Positions 1 to 9,702 are shown, numbered from the stretch's first letter. The stretch: 64,000 bases of DNA from Clostridiales bacterium (GCA_017511005.1 JAFWLP010000037.1:1-64000), one strand, 5' to 3'. Notes: a model not told the origin generated them from the sequence alone. Numbers and translations: made by a program.

Positions 1-48
1 AAACCAAAAGGCAGTCTCAATCTGTCTGTTTACACTGCCTGAAAAATG

Positions 49-86
49 AAAAGAGACTGAAGATTTCGTTTCTCCAGTCTCTTTTT
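49..86 (-). terminator. Intrinsic terminator, probably bidirectional
   Basis: An 11-bp perfect inverted repeat (AAAAGAGACTG at 49-59 and its complement at 75-85) with a 15-nt loop is flanked by an A-rich and a T-rich run, so it can work in both directions. On the reverse strand it lies downstream of the small membrane protein gene at 319-939 and would end the helicase operon. Confidence 0.8.
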
Positions 87-318
87 GATTTGCTTTCGTG
101 GTCTCTTTGAGTCAATGTATTCTTAACTTAATGACATTGCCCGCTTAGGACAGTCCCTTATTATTTGATGTGTTTTTTGGTCAGGTAAATGCGCATTTTC
201 GCATAACCAAAAACATTGTTTTTCGGCAAAAATCAACTTTTTGATCATGCATTTATCCCGAAAACATAACCAAATAAAAACCATGTATCCCGGTGTGCCG
301 GAAAAACAATGATAACTA
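87..318. other. Non-coding stretch rich in hairpins
   Basis: No credible gene is seen. The stretch can form several hairpins: TTTTTGGT (about 172-179) with ACCAAAAA (about 206-213), enclosing ATGCG/CGCAT; then GTTTTTCGG (from 218) with CCGAAAAC (about 260-267), enclosing ATCAA/TTGAT. A 69-residue reverse-strand frame crosses it but has no coding character. It may be a long 3' untranslated region of the helicase operon or hold a small RNA or repeat. Confidence 0.4.
218..247. repeat. Short intergenic sequence related to the palindrome at 21944-22055
   Basis: The 30 bp here resemble the right arm of the 112-bp palindrome at 21944-22055. Both read GTTTTT, then GGC, then AAAATCA, then CTTTTGA with small differences, if one 4-nt gap is allowed. 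The match is by eye and both regions are AT-rich, so common origin is only a suggestion. Confidence 0.3.
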
Positions 319-939
319 TTACAGTATGGCAATGATGGCGATCCCTGTGATCTCCAGGACTATCACCACGCCGAGAAGGAGCGTGTACATCTTGAGCTTT
401 GCGATATCTTCCGAAGGCTGTACGGTTCTGACGGATTCATCTTTCGCGGCAGTCTCGACTCCGCTGAACGCATCCGCAATGTAATCAGTTGAAGCGGCAG
501 CATCCTCCTCGGAGATATACAAGGGCTGTTCAGGCTCGGGAACGGCCGGCTTTCTCACTTTGGCCCTAACGTCTTCAACATCCGTCTCGGGCACGAATAT
601 CCGGCTCTCGATCTTCGGCATTCCTTTTCTTATTCCAACGACCTTCGGCTTGACCTCGCCCTGAAGAAGAGCCGTATCTTCAAATGGATCCAGGGCGTTG
701 ACAGACTGTTCCGTAAATTCGGGCGAAGGCTTATCAGAATCCTTTACGAAAGTCTTCTGTTCAGCATCATAATGGACATTAACATCAACCCTGTCCTGCC
801 TGGTGATGGGAACATTACGGTCAGGGTCAAGTCTGCCCGGCCGTTCATAGAGCGGTGTCTGAGCAGGTTTGAAGATAAACGGATTGTCATCGTTTCCGTC
901 CCTGATATATGTGAATGGGTTGTTCTTTTCTTCGTCCAT
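319..939 (-). CDS. Tail-anchored small protein downstream of the helicase
   Basis: Not recognised as a known family. The 206-residue product has a long, acidic and proline-containing soluble part that looks mostly disordered, and one hydrophobic segment at about 184-206 ending at the C-terminus, as in a tail-anchored inner-membrane protein. It starts 8 bp after the stop of the helicase gene, so the two are probably cotranscribed. There is no Shine-Dalgarno site. Instead TATAAT overlaps the helicase stop codon and ends 7 nt before the ATG, so an extra leaderless transcript is possible. The context suggests a membrane partner of the helicase, but that is inference. Confidence 0.7.
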   Translation of the reverse strand: MDEEKNNPFTYIRDGNDDNPFIFKPAQTPLYERPGRLDPDRNVPITRQDRVDVNVHYDAEQKTFVKDSDKPSPEFTEQSVNALDPFEDTALLQGEVKPKVVGIRKGMPKIESRIFVPETDVEDVRAKVRKPAVPEPEQPLYISEEDAAASTDYIADAFSGVETAAKDESVRTVQPSEDIAKLKMYTLLLGVVIVLEITGIAIIAIL

Positions 940-947
940 GCCGAGAA

Positions 948-3900
948 TTATACCATTTTTACGAATCCGTCGTCGTCATATATGAGCAGCTGCTGGCGGA
1001 TACAATAATCCACGGCACGCTTGCCCAGTCTGTAATTGTCTGAATCTTCGGGAGCTCTGGCAAAGCCCAACGCCTTGCACGTCTCGGTGATAAGGCTCTC
1101 ATAAGGCATCCCGTACTGTGATTCCGCAAGATAACGTGCGGCACAGGCGGCTTCCTGAACGGGAATGTCCGGAGCTTTTCTCGGCTTCCCACCTTCTGCG
1201 GGAACTCTGTAGAAGTCCATGACCTTGCCTATCTCGGTGCCGTCTTTCCAAAGGAAGATTACCTCAGAGTCATCATCGTCAGATTCGAGATCAAGCTTCT
1301 GTGAGGTGTAATGCAGCTTAACGCTTTTCTCGATGCTCTTTATGAGATAAGAACAGCGCTCGCGGAGTTTCGGCGTCACCTTGCTGATGCCTGCCAGCGC
1401 TATGAGTTCCCTGGAAAGAACATCCGCACTTAAAGGCGCCTCCTGATCTACTATTGCCATGACGCTTTCCTGCAATATCCTTGTGTTCATGGGATCACAG
1501 AATTCGCTTGACGTCATCTGCCTCATCTTTACGTCTGCAGTTTTGTATACCGTCTCCGGACTGTTACCCGTGGAAACACCTACATCAGCCGTTTTTTTTT
1601 GCGACTGATCGTCAGAAGTGTTGTCTCCGTTATCATCAGAGGCATCATCAGTCTCAGCTCCGTATATGATCACCTGCGGACCTTTACCGTCGTCCTCTGC
1701 GGGATCCGGTTCTGCGGAAACATCATTTGTCTCTCCGGCTGTCTCAGAATCTGCCGGCTTATCTTCCTTCCGGGATTCATTGATCATTTGAACGAGCTTC
1801 TCGAAAACGCTGTCGGGATTCTCCCACCATTCAAGCGACCATACCCTTACGACATTCCAGCCGAATCCCTTGAGCATTGATATCTGGGACACCTCTCTGG
1901 AAGTGGTGGTTCCGGAAGACGCATAGACCGGACCGTCAAGCAGGATACCGAGACAGTATGTTCCGTCCTGCTCAGGTGATACAACACCGATATCGATCTT
2001 GAACCCTGATTTGCCGACACCCTTCTCAGTCTTGTATCCGATAGCCTCAAACCTCGCACAGATGTCATCCGCTATTCCTGTAAACAACGCATTCCGGTCG
2101 ATCAGAGGCGTGCCGGAATTATCAGACGAACTGCCTGTAGAAGCAATATCCTGATCCCAGACCGTGCTTCCGCCGGCATACTGCAGGAACCGCTTAAATG
2201 CCTTTACGCCTTCAGAGGAAGTCTCATTGATTCGGATCTCCTCAGGAGAGATGGATGAGAAGACTTTCATCTCTATCCGCGATCTGGTTACCGCGACATT
2301 CAGTCTTCTCCAGCCGCCGTCCCTGTTCAGAGGACCGAAGTTCATAATGAGCTTGCCTGTCTCATCTTTACCGTAACCTACGGAGAACAGGATAACGTCA
2401 CGTTCATCACCCTGAACATTCTCGAGATTCTTGATAAAGACTGGTTCCTCACTTCCGAAAGCCCATTTCTCAAGGACCGTGTCTTTGCTTGATGCCTCAT
2501 CCAAAAGATCCTCTATCAGAGTCTGCTGCTGGATATTGAAAGTAACTACTCCGACACTGTATTTGGAAAGCTCCGGATCATGTGCTCTCTTAATGATCTC
2601 GTCGATAACGGCCTGAGCTTCGATCCTGTTTGTTCTTGTCTTTCCGGAATCGAAAGAACCTCCGCAGTCCACCATCGTTACCTTGGACTGTCTGTCATCA
2701 GGCGAAGGGAAAGTATAGAGCCTTCCTTCGTAGAATGATCTGTTTGAGAATGTGATCAGGCTCTCGTGACGGCTTCTGTAGTGCCAGGCCAGGAACATCT
2801 GCGGCATGCTGACCGCCAGGCAGTCATCAAGGATGCTTTCCAGATCTTCGGTCTCATAATCATCGTCATCACCGATCTGTTCTGTAAAGAACGACGTAGG
2901 AGGCATCTGTTTGGGATCTCCGACGATAACGGCTTCCTTGCCTCTGGCAATTACGCCGACAGCTTTACAGGTCGGCAGCTGGCTCGCCTCGTCAAATACT
3001 ACGATGTCAAACATTCCGCACTTATCAGGATCCAGATACTGAGCGCATGAAAGAGGGCTCATCAGAACGCAGGGACAAAGCTTTAAGATAAGATCCCCGA
3101 TCTGCGTAAACAATGTCCTTATCGACACTCCCCTGCCGCTGGATTTGATCGCATGCTGAAGGATTCCCAAAGCAGACGATACATTTGCATCCTTGGTCAG
3201 ATCCGGCAGGTTTTTGGCTATCCTCAGATAGATCTCCTGTCTTGTCAGCTTCTCAAAATCATCATTCACTTTGGAAAGTTCTTTTATCTTGTTCTCGAAA
3301 ACAAGACCGCTGAAAGTCCTGAGCACTTCCGAATCATCGATTATCCGTGAGATAAGGATCCTGCTGTATCCTTTTCGGAATGAACTGATAATGCCGTCAC
3401 CGCTGACCGTACCGTTATCATATGCTCTTACAAGATTGGAAACCTTGTACTGGCCGCATCTTGAAGCCATGAGATTGAACTGCATTCTGTCCCTTAGATA
3501 TTCACTGTCAGCTTCAAGTGAACCTGCAATCTGTTTCTTTGTCTCAAGAGGATCCTCATAGGGTTCAAAAGCACCCTTCTCAAATCCGTAAGTGTCCCTT
3601 AACGCATCATAGGTGTTCTTATAAGCTGAAGTCTTTAAGTTAAACTCATTCACTATGCCTGCAACCGAGGTATCACCTGACCCGATTAGCTTACGCAGGG
3701 TTCCGGTGGGATCAAACGCTGCAAACTCCGCAAATGCGGCATGTGCGTTCTCGTTAAGAGCTTCAACATATGCCGTGTCAAATCCCGGGAATGCAGCAGC
3801 CGGATTATAAAGATCACCCAGGAAAACCCTTGCCGAAGCTATTGAAGCCTGGGCGAGCTGAAGTGAATTCTTATATTCGGTCAGGAGCTTGAAGTCCTGC

Positions 3901-5966
3901 TCGAGAACTTCTTTACGGTTACCCTTAAGATCATATGCCCTGACCTTCTTATAAACGTTATTCTCAGCGGCTCCTCTCATAAGGGCATTTTTGGACTTGG
4001 CCGTCATGAGTTCGTTAAGAAGCACGGTGCCGTCAAGATCAAGGAATCCCGGCTGCCAGACGGAAAGCAGTGCCTCTCTTCTGGATACGGCATTTTTACA
4101 GCTGATGACAGTGTCCCTTAATGACAGGTATGCACTCTCAGTGTCATCACAACAGATCAGAGCCCTTGGAAGATTGAGATTCCTGATCTTTATTATTGCT
4201 ATTCCGCAGGCATTAAGACCTGCGATCCTTCCGACTGTCCCTGGTTCACATGCGACACGGCAGTGATTTGCAGCAACGAGTTTTTCGAAGTTATCAATGC
4301 TGACAACCAGTTCGTCATAGGCCCTGATAAATGCTTCCACCAAAGACGGAAGCCTGTTTTTTGCTTCCTGTGAATAATCGGATGATGTAACAAACGGAAG
4401 CTTTCCGTTAAGTTTTCCCGAAGACGCAACAAGTTCGCCCAAAGCCGTCTCGGTCTCTTTTACGCGGTCAGACGTAAGTTCCTCAGCGAATCCTTCATCA
4501 AAAGAACCTGCGTCAACGGCGCTCTGATTAGCCGCATATACGTTTATCAACTCATAAAGGGACATACCGCAGTTATGTCTTACATGCAGTTCATCCGCAT
4601 ACCTGTCGAGTTCTCTCCTCTTGGAAGCAATATCCTCCAGAGCCTTGTCATAGTCACCGTTGTCTTTTGCGTTCAGTCTGACTTCACTTGCCGTCTTAAG
4701 CTGATCGAGCACATAGCTCTTGCGCACTTTGTTGGAATGAAGCTCTAAGCAGAAAGGCGCAATGCCTATCTTCTCAAGGCGTTTATAAACAACATCAAGA
4801 GCGGCCTTTTTCTCTGCCGCAAAAAGAACCTTCTTATTGTTTGCCAGACAGTTGGCGATTATGGACGTGATAGTCTGTGATTTGCCCGTTCCCGGAGGGC
4901 CGTGAAGAACGAAGCTCGCGCCCTCGCCCGCGCGCTTGATGGCCGCCAGCTGTGAGCTGTCGGCAACGATAGGCAGGAACACGTCTTCTTCAGGCACTTT
5001 TCCTATAGCTGAGATATCCTCGTAATCCCACTCAAGCTGACCGTTGATAAGGCTCTTGACTATCTTGTTTGACGCAATCGAATCCCTGTGGCTGTGCATG
5101 TCATTCCACATGACAAATTGCGAGAATGAGAAAAGACCAAGAACACAGGACTCAATGACATCCCAGCCCTTAAGCGCCCTGACAGCTTCCCTGACCTGTT
5201 CGAAAACCTTATTGACGTCTACTCCGTTCTCATCAGAAGGAAGCACTTTGCTGAATTCGTCAAATTCTATGCTGAAGTCCTGTCTGAGTTTTTCCGAGAC
5301 CGTGACGTTGAACTGAACATCCTCATCTCTTCTTCTCATCGTGTACTTAATACCAAACTTCTTAACCAGTTCAACAGGTATAAGCAGGATAGGCGCATAG
5401 CACGGTTCTTTTCTGTCCTTCTCGTACCATCTTAGGAAACCGCAGGCAAGGAACAGTGTATTCGCGCCATTCTCCTCCATGGAGGTCTTGGCGCCTCTGT
5501 ACAGGGTCTTGATGTTCTTATCAAGAGCGGCATTTGCGAGAGAAGAGACAAGCACTCCCTTCTCATATTTCTTATCGATGAATTCCTTGAATTCCGTTAT
5601 GTTTGCCAGATCTTCGATGGAATAATCCTTGGCGGGAACACCTTTGATCTTCCTGGCGGCTTTTGCGGTTTCCTTAGCCTCTTCAGATGCTTTAACATCT
5701 TCAGGCTCTTTCTGTTCGCCTGAAACCCCAGAACTCTCTTCTGCAGCGGTCTCTTCCTCCTCTTCGTCTTCACCGCGGGAGACAATGGAGAAATTCTTAT
5801 TCTGGGCGATCAGGTCTTCGATATTCGCGCATTCGGGAACAAAGAGCGGAATGCTCGATCCCTTTATCCTCAGGTTAAGAAGTGAATTGCGTGTACTTAA
5901 GTCAAGGAGCTTGCGTTCCCACAGATCGAATTTGACCTTGCTTCGTTCAAGATTGAGCTCACCCAT
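948..5966 (-). CDS. DUF4011 / SF1 helicase / Vsr-like nuclease protein (HheA-like, candidate defence protein)
   Basis: A 1,672-residue protein. The N-terminal DUF4011 region (about 1-340) begins with the typical FDLWERKLLDLSTRNSLL stretch and holds an acidic low-complexity insert at about 66-100. A superfamily 1 helicase follows, with Walker A HGPPGTGKS near 357, DEASQLP near 997, GDPKQMPPTSF near 1015 and NVAVTRSR near the end of the motor. A PD-(D/E)XK Vsr-like (MTES_1575) domain lies at about 1270-1390 with KIDIGV and a GWNVVRVW ending. A DUF3320-like region sits at about 1480-1560. From memory, this DUF4011-helicase-Vsr layout is the single-gene Hhe antiphage system, though many genomes carry such proteins untested. 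The start has GGGAGG 8 nt upstream. A tail-anchored protein follows at once. Confidence 0.85.
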   Translation of the reverse strand: MGELNLERSKVKFDLWERKLLDLSTRNSLLNLRIKGSSIPLFVPECANIEDLIAQNKNFSIVSRGEDEEEEETAAEESSGVSGEQKEPEDVKASEEAKETAKAARKIKGVPAKDYSIEDLANITEFKEFIDKKYEKGVLVSSLANAALDKNIKTLYRGAKTSMEENGANTLFLACGFLRWYEKDRKEPCYAPILLIPVELVKKFGIKYTMRRRDEDVQFNVTVSEKLRQDFSIEFDEFSKVLPSDENGVDVNKVFEQVREAVRALKGWDVIESCVLGLFSFSQFVMWNDMHSHRDSIASNKIVKSLINGQLEWDYEDISAIGKVPEEDVFLPIVADSSQLAAIKRAGEGASFVLHGPPGTGKSQTITSIIANCLANNKKVLFAAEKKAALDVVYKRLEKIGIAPFCLELHSNKVRKSYVLDQLKTASEVRLNAKDNGDYDKALEDIASKRRELDRYADELHVRHNCGMSLYELINVYAANQSAVDAGSFDEGFAEELTSDRVKETETALGELVASSGKLNGKLPFVTSSDYSQEAKNRLPSLVEAFIRAYDELVVSIDNFEKLVAANHCRVACEPGTVGRIAGLNACGIAIIKIRNLNLPRALICCDDTESAYLSLRDTVISCKNAVSRREALLSVWQPGFLDLDGTVLLNELMTAKSKNALMRGAAENNVYKKVRAYDLKGNRKEVLEQDFKLLTEYKNSLQLAQASIASARVFLGDLYNPAAAFPGFDTAYVEALNENAHAAFAEFAAFDPTGTLRKLIGSGDTSVAGIVNEFNLKTSAYKNTYDALRDTYGFEKGAFEPYEDPLETKKQIAGSLEADSEYLRDRMQFNLMASRCGQYKVSNLVRAYDNGTVSGDGIISSFRKGYSRILISRIIDDSEVLRTFSGLVFENKIKELSKVNDDFEKLTRQEIYLRIAKNLPDLTKDANVSSALGILQHAIKSSGRGVSIRTLFTQIGDLILKLCPCVLMSPLSCAQYLDPDKCGMFDIVVFDEASQLPTCKAVGVIARGKEAVIVGDPKQMPPTSFFTEQIGDDDDYETEDLESILDDCLAVSMPQMFLAWHYRSRHESLITFSNRSFYEGRLYTFPSPDDRQSKVTMVDCGGSFDSGKTRTNRIEAQAVIDEIIKRAHDPELSKYSVGVVTFNIQQQTLIEDLLDEASSKDTVLEKWAFGSEEPVFIKNLENVQGDERDVILFSVGYGKDETGKLIMNFGPLNRDGGWRRLNVAVTRSRIEMKVFSSISPEEIRINETSSEGVKAFKRFLQYAGGSTVWDQDIASTGSSSDNSGTPLIDRNALFTGIADDICARFEAIGYKTEKGVGKSGFKIDIGVVSPEQDGTYCLGILLDGPVYASSGTTTSREVSQISMLKGFGWNVVRVWSLEWWENPDSVFEKLVQMINESRKEDKPADSETAGETNDVSAEPDPAEDDGKGPQVIIYGAETDDASDDNGDNTSDDQSQKKTADVGVSTGNSPETVYKTADVKMRQMTSSEFCDPMNTRILQESVMAIVDQEAPLSADVLSRELIALAGISKVTPKLRERCSYLIKSIEKSVKLHYTSQKLDLESDDDDSEVIFLWKDGTEIGKVMDFYRVPAEGGKPRKAPDIPVQEAACAARYLAESQYGMPYESLITETCKALGFARAPEDSDNYRLGKRAVDYCIRQQLLIYDDDGFVKMV

Positions 5967-6000
5967 AAGTGATTCCTCCCGATAAGGCTTATATCAAATA

Positions 6001-6006
6001 ATTATA
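6001..6006 (-). promoter_or_regulatory. Candidate -10 box of the helicase operon
   Basis: TATAAT is read on the reverse strand about 35 nt before the helicase start, in an AT-rich stretch between the two genes. No convincing -35 hexamer is seen at 16-18 nt, so this is a weak call. Confidence 0.35.
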
Positions 6007-6074
6007 ACAAAATTAAGCGCAACTTGTTCGCGGATAACAATTCAAATCCGGGATAACGCGCAGCCACCAAAAGC

Positions 6075-6788
6075 TTACTTTGAATTCAGTCTTTTTCTCA
6101 GTTCTTTATAGTCTGGCACGAGTTCAGCCACCACCACCCAGAAGCGGCTTGAATGATTTGGAACGATAAAATGCGCGAATTCGTGAACAACAACGTATCT
6201 GATGAGTTCCCTGTCCTTCTCGAAAAGCCGGTAACTGAACTTGAGTTCGCCTCTTTTGGAGAAACACTCACCCCAGAAAGACCTGTATTCGCCAAGAGTG
6301 ATCTTCTTGGGCGGAAGAACGCCTTTTCGGGCAAACCATGGATACAATTCGTTGCAGTAATCAACGATAACGCTCCGTATTACCGCTCTTCTCCATTTCT
6401 CGTAAGTCATGTATTTGACGCGGTAATTCTGGGGATCAGTGACCTCAAGAGTAATTATGCCGTTCTCTGCGCGGCATGTGTTCTTAGGACCCTTAATGAC
6501 CTTAAGCGTGAAGTTCTTTCCAAGCACAGTAAAGGTCTCACCGTCAACATACTGACGCGACAGGCTCGCGTTCTTTTCCTCGTTCACCGTGTTGTCGAGC
6601 GCATTAAGGAGATAATCCTGCTTGGAGATGATAAAAGCCTCGGCTTCCTTAACGGATGCATAGTAAGGAAGCGAACAATACAAAGAACCGTCGCGCCTGA
6701 CACGGACGTTGATGTTCTTTACCCTTTTACGTTCGAATTCGATACCGACTTCCCGGCTGCCGAGAATGATCTTATGAAAGGAAGACAT
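6075..6788 (-). CDS. YgjP-like (DUF45) metallopeptidase
   Basis: The 237-residue product is a predicted cytoplasmic zinc peptidase of the YgjP/DUF45 family. The motif VVHEFAHFIVPNHSSRFW near the C-terminus gives the HExxH zinc site and the downstream His, and the WGECFSKRGELKFSYRL stretch is also typical of the family. Physiological substrates are not known. The ATG overlaps the tail of the upstream acyl-CoA synthetase transcript: that gene stops 9 bp before this start and the site AAGGAA lies in the gap, so the two are probably cotranscribed. YgjP proteins often sit near HsdR-like or helicase genes; here the HheA-like gene follows 108 bp later. Confidence 0.85.
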   Translation of the reverse strand: MSSFHKIILGSREVGIEFERKRVKNINVRVRRDGSLYCSLPYYASVKEAEAFIISKQDYLLNALDNTVNEEKNASLSRQYVDGETFTVLGKNFTLKVIKGPKNTCRAENGIITLEVTDPQNYRVKYMTYEKWRRAVIRSVIVDYCNELYPWFARKGVLPPKKITLGEYRSFWGECFSKRGELKFSYRLFEKDRELIRYVVVHEFAHFIVPNHSSRFWVVVAELVPDYKELRKRLNSK

Positions 6789-6797
6789 AAGTGTTCC

Positions 6798-8666
6798 TTA
6801 TTTGTTGGATTTGATCAGCTTATCGAAATTCTTGCCGTTAACGTCATACATAGTGTGACCCAATTCGGCGAGACGTGATTCGATATGCTCCTGCTCCTTG
6901 GGACGCTTGATCTTCAGCGTCGTTGTCTTTATCATGTCTTCTTCCGAGAAGACATAGTTACGTACTATCTTGTACTGCGGCATCGTGTGGTTGGCCTCGT
7001 GGATCTTATCGTTGAGATATGTCTCGATCTGACCGTCATCAGCCTCCGTGGCAAGGCCTAATTCGGCACCTATCACTTTACGGTTGATGAGGAGCTTGGC
7101 GCAGATGTCGATCGCTTCACGGTCATTCTTATTGCCCCAGACAAACGCCTCGGTGACGCCCTTGATCTCGGTAAGGACCGCTTCGATCTCCTCGGGGAAA
7201 GCCTTCTTGCCGTTAGTAAGAACGATCATTGACTTAACACGTCCCGTAATGTGGATGGAACCGGTCTTGTCAATGTAACCCATGTCGCCGGTATGGAACC
7301 AGCCGTTCTCGTCGATCGCCTCCTTGGTGGCTTCCTCATTCTCGTAATATCCGAGCATGACAGATTCCGACTTGGTCAGGATCTCGCCGATCGCCTTGGG
7401 GCCCTTGCCCTCGGCATCGATAGCAACCGTGATTCCCGCCATCGGGCGTCCTACGGAACCGTGAACGTCGCAGACTTCCGTATTAACGGAAATAACGGGT
7501 GAAGTCTCGGTAAGACCGTAACCCATATAGAACTGAAGACCGAAGTCCGTAAAAGCATCTATGTATTTCTTATCGATCCCGGCACCTCCGATGACGACCA
7601 TACGGAAATTACCGCCGAGCTTATCAAGGATATCCTTGAAAACATTGCGTCTTATGTCAATACCGCATTTCCTGAGGAAACGGGTGACCGGTCTCGCGAT
7701 CGCGATTATCCTCTCCTTGCCGGATGATTTGATGCCGTCCTCGATCTTCTCATATATGTTCTCGAAAAGAAGCGGCACGGATATGCACACGTCCGGCTTC
7801 CACTCTTCCATGTTCTTTACTATGTATCTCAGGCCGTCGCACATGCAGATGCATCCGCCGCTTGCCAGGATAAAGAAATCACAGGTGTTCTCAAACGTAT
7901 GATGAAGAGGAAGGATTGAGAAAGCCCTGTCTCCCCTTCTTACATCTAATGTCTGTGATATCGCATACACGTTGGAAACGATATTGTTATGCGAGAGCAG
8001 AACGCCCTTACTCATCGAAGTCGTACCCGAAGTAAAGAGGATTATCTTGGCTTCATTGACATCGATCGGTGTGTCCATAAATTTGTTATCGCCTGCATCT
8101 ATGTAGGTATTGCCCTCTTTAATGAGGTCATAGATGTCGGCAAAACGGTCATCATCCTCAGGCCACTGATCGTCCTTTGTTTTTCCGGAGAGTCCGTCCT
8201 TATAGAAGATAACGAACTTGTCGAGCGGAATGTCCAGTTCACCCGACTTGATCTTACGGGCGATGGAAAGCATCATCTTGTGGTGTTTGTGGTGATAGAA
8301 GATAAGACGCGATCTGGATCTTATGAGGAGCTGAATGAGCTCATCCTCCGGAAGAGCCCTGTCCAAAGGCACACCGATACACCCGGATGACAGCGTTGCA
8401 TTATAGGAGACAAACCATTCATAGGCATTCTCACCGACAACGGCAAGCCTCTGTCCCGCATATTTGCTGTTAAGGATGTAAGTGGCAAGACCCTTGATGT
8501 CGTTCCCGAATTCATAAAAGCTCCTGTGGATCTCCGAGAGCTTCGGTGAACGTCTGAAGACAAAAGCATCCAGTTCAGAGTACTTGGCGCATGTCCGGAC
8601 CATCAGATCCCTCAAGTCCGTAAACTTCTCTGCTGTATATACAGGTGTGCCCTGCACTGGATTCAT
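6798..8666 (-). CDS. Long-chain acyl-CoA synthetase (AMP-forming)
   Basis: An ANL-superfamily adenylating enzyme of about 622 residues that should activate fatty acids to acyl-CoA with ATP. Visible motifs are the P-loop LFTSGTTSMSKGV, YGLTETSPV, WFHTGDMGYID and ITGRVKSMIVLTNGKKAFPEE, all in the usual order. The ATG at 8666 is chosen because GGAGGT lies 6 nt upstream; the frame is open for 23 more codons. It is divergent from plsC (8827) and 1 kb from a second acyltransferase fusion, so the neighbourhood looks devoted to lipid or exogenous fatty-acid handling. The chain-length preference cannot be read from the sequence. Confidence 0.9.
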   Translation of the reverse strand: MNPVQGTPVYTAEKFTDLRDLMVRTCAKYSELDAFVFRRSPKLSEIHRSFYEFGNDIKGLATYILNSKYAGQRLAVVGENAYEWFVSYNATLSSGCIGVPLDRALPEDELIQLLIRSRSRLIFYHHKHHKMMLSIARKIKSGELDIPLDKFVIFYKDGLSGKTKDDQWPEDDDRFADIYDLIKEGNTYIDAGDNKFMDTPIDVNEAKIILFTSGTTSMSKGVLLSHNNIVSNVYAISQTLDVRRGDRAFSILPLHHTFENTCDFFILASGGCICMCDGLRYIVKNMEEWKPDVCISVPLLFENIYEKIEDGIKSSGKERIIAIARPVTRFLRKCGIDIRRNVFKDILDKLGGNFRMVVIGGAGIDKKYIDAFTDFGLQFYMGYGLTETSPVISVNTEVCDVHGSVGRPMAGITVAIDAEGKGPKAIGEILTKSESVMLGYYENEEATKEAIDENGWFHTGDMGYIDKTGSIHITGRVKSMIVLTNGKKAFPEEIEAVLTEIKGVTEAFVWGNKNDREAIDICAKLLINRKVIGAELGLATEADDGQIETYLNDKIHEANHTMPQYKIVRNYVFSEEDMIKTTTLKIKRPKEQEHIESRLAELGHTMYDVNGKNFDKLIKSNK

Positions 8667-8826
8667 ACTGATACCTCCATTACCCCCTGCCTCCGCAGAA
8701 AGCGAAAAGCAAGCATAACTAAAAAAATATATCATATTTGAGAATGTTTTTACAATAATTCGCTAAATTGCCTTTTTTGAGTTATATTAGTGGCGTATTT
8801 ATGTCAGAAACCTTTCGGGAGTATTT

Positions 8827-9606
8827 ATGTCTGAAGAAGAAAAGCAAGTAAAATCCGGGGAAACGGCAGCTGCGGACGCCGAGTCCAAAATGTCCCGCGC
8901 CGATCACCATAAGCACCTTGACGAGAAGTATCCGACCAAACGCGGTTTCTGGGACGTAGTGGCAAAGAACGGCTTTCTTCTCCTGACCCACATCCTCTGC
9001 GACATGAAATGTATCGGCAGAGAGAATTTTCCAAAGAACAATCCTTATGTCGTCGCTTCCAACCATCAGAGTTACCCCGACGGCGTCCTCATCATAGATT
9101 ATCTTCCAAAGGGCCATTTCAAATGGATGTGCTGTCTTGCGGCTTCAGACCTTGAGACCAACCACGGCAAGCTCGGACGTCTCATCATGAGAGTCGGCAG
9201 AGGAATCGCGGTTGACCGTTACGGCAACCCCGTAAGAGGTCTCATCAAGGCCAAGAAGGAAGTCGAGAAAGGCAATATCTGCTTTGTCTTCCCTGAAGGA
9301 ACGAGGTCCCACACCGGCAAACTTGCCGAGCTTAAGGACGGCGCCGCTTATCTTGCGATCAAGGCCGGTGTTCCCATGGTTCCCGTCTACATCGCCGGCG
9401 CATATCAGATATGGCCGAGAACGTCCAAGAAACCCCATCCGCTCAACGGTCTTCACCGCCGCAAGATCAGGATCTATGTCGGTGAGCCCATGAACGGCGC
9501 GGATTATGACAATGACGCGCACAAGATGACGGAAGTTCTTTCTGAATGGATGCACAGACAGGAAGACCTGCACTGGGATCCCGAGACTAATTTCGAAGCA
9601 AAATAA
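8827..9606 (+). CDS. plsC: 1-acyl-sn-glycerol-3-phosphate acyltransferase (PlsC family)
   Basis: A 259-residue acyltransferase of the LPLAT family, which moves an acyl chain to lysophosphatidic acid to give phosphatidic acid at the inner membrane. The catalytic HxxxxD motif is NHQSYPD (about residue 78) and the phosphate-binding motif is FPEGTRS (about 157). The first 45 residues are polar and contain no transmembrane helix. CGGGAG lies 7 nt before the ATG. It is divergent from the acyl-CoA synthetase and convergent with the permease-acyltransferase fusion, which carries a second, distinct PlsC-like domain. Confidence 0.92.
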   Translation: MSEEEKQVKSGETAAADAESKMSRADHHKHLDEKYPTKRGFWDVVAKNGFLLLTHILCDMKCIGRENFPKNNPYVVASNHQSYPDGVLIIDYLPKGHFKWMCCLAASDLETNHGKLGRLIMRVGRGIAVDRYGNPVRGLIKAKKEVEKGNICFVFPEGTRSHTGKLAELKDGAAYLAIKAGVPMVPVYIAGAYQIWPRTSKKPHPLNGLHRRKIRIYVGEPMNGADYDNDAHKMTEVLSEWMHRQEDLHWDPETNFEAK

Positions 9607-9638
9607 TCCCCGAAGCCTAATCCGCATTAAGCTAAAAA

Positions 9639-9680
9639 TTCAGTTTAAAGTTCAGTTATATACTGAAAAGTAAACCGAAT
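9639..9680. terminator. Hairpin between convergent genes
   Basis: Nested inverted repeats (outer TCAGTTTA/TAAACCGA with one wobble, inner TTCAGT/ACTGAA) lie between the ends of plsC and the permease fusion. There is no clear U-run, so termination activity is uncertain. Confidence 0.4.
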
Positions 9681-9702
9681 AACTGCCTGATGTATAGATG
9701 TT

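Noticed and set aside
123..332. 69-codon reverse frame between the small membrane gene and the terminator
   Set aside because: Cys-, His- and Phe-rich with no pattern, overlaps the end of the real gene, and lies in a hairpin-rich stretch.
1564..5966. Acidic insert in the helicase as a frameshift or repeat expansion
   Set aside because: The frame is intact and such linkers after the first DUF4011 segment are plausible; no tandem DNA repeat is seen.
6153..6878. 241-codon forward frame opposite the YgjP gene
   Set aside because: Antisense shadow of a gene with a full HExxH motif; no start site and no known fold.
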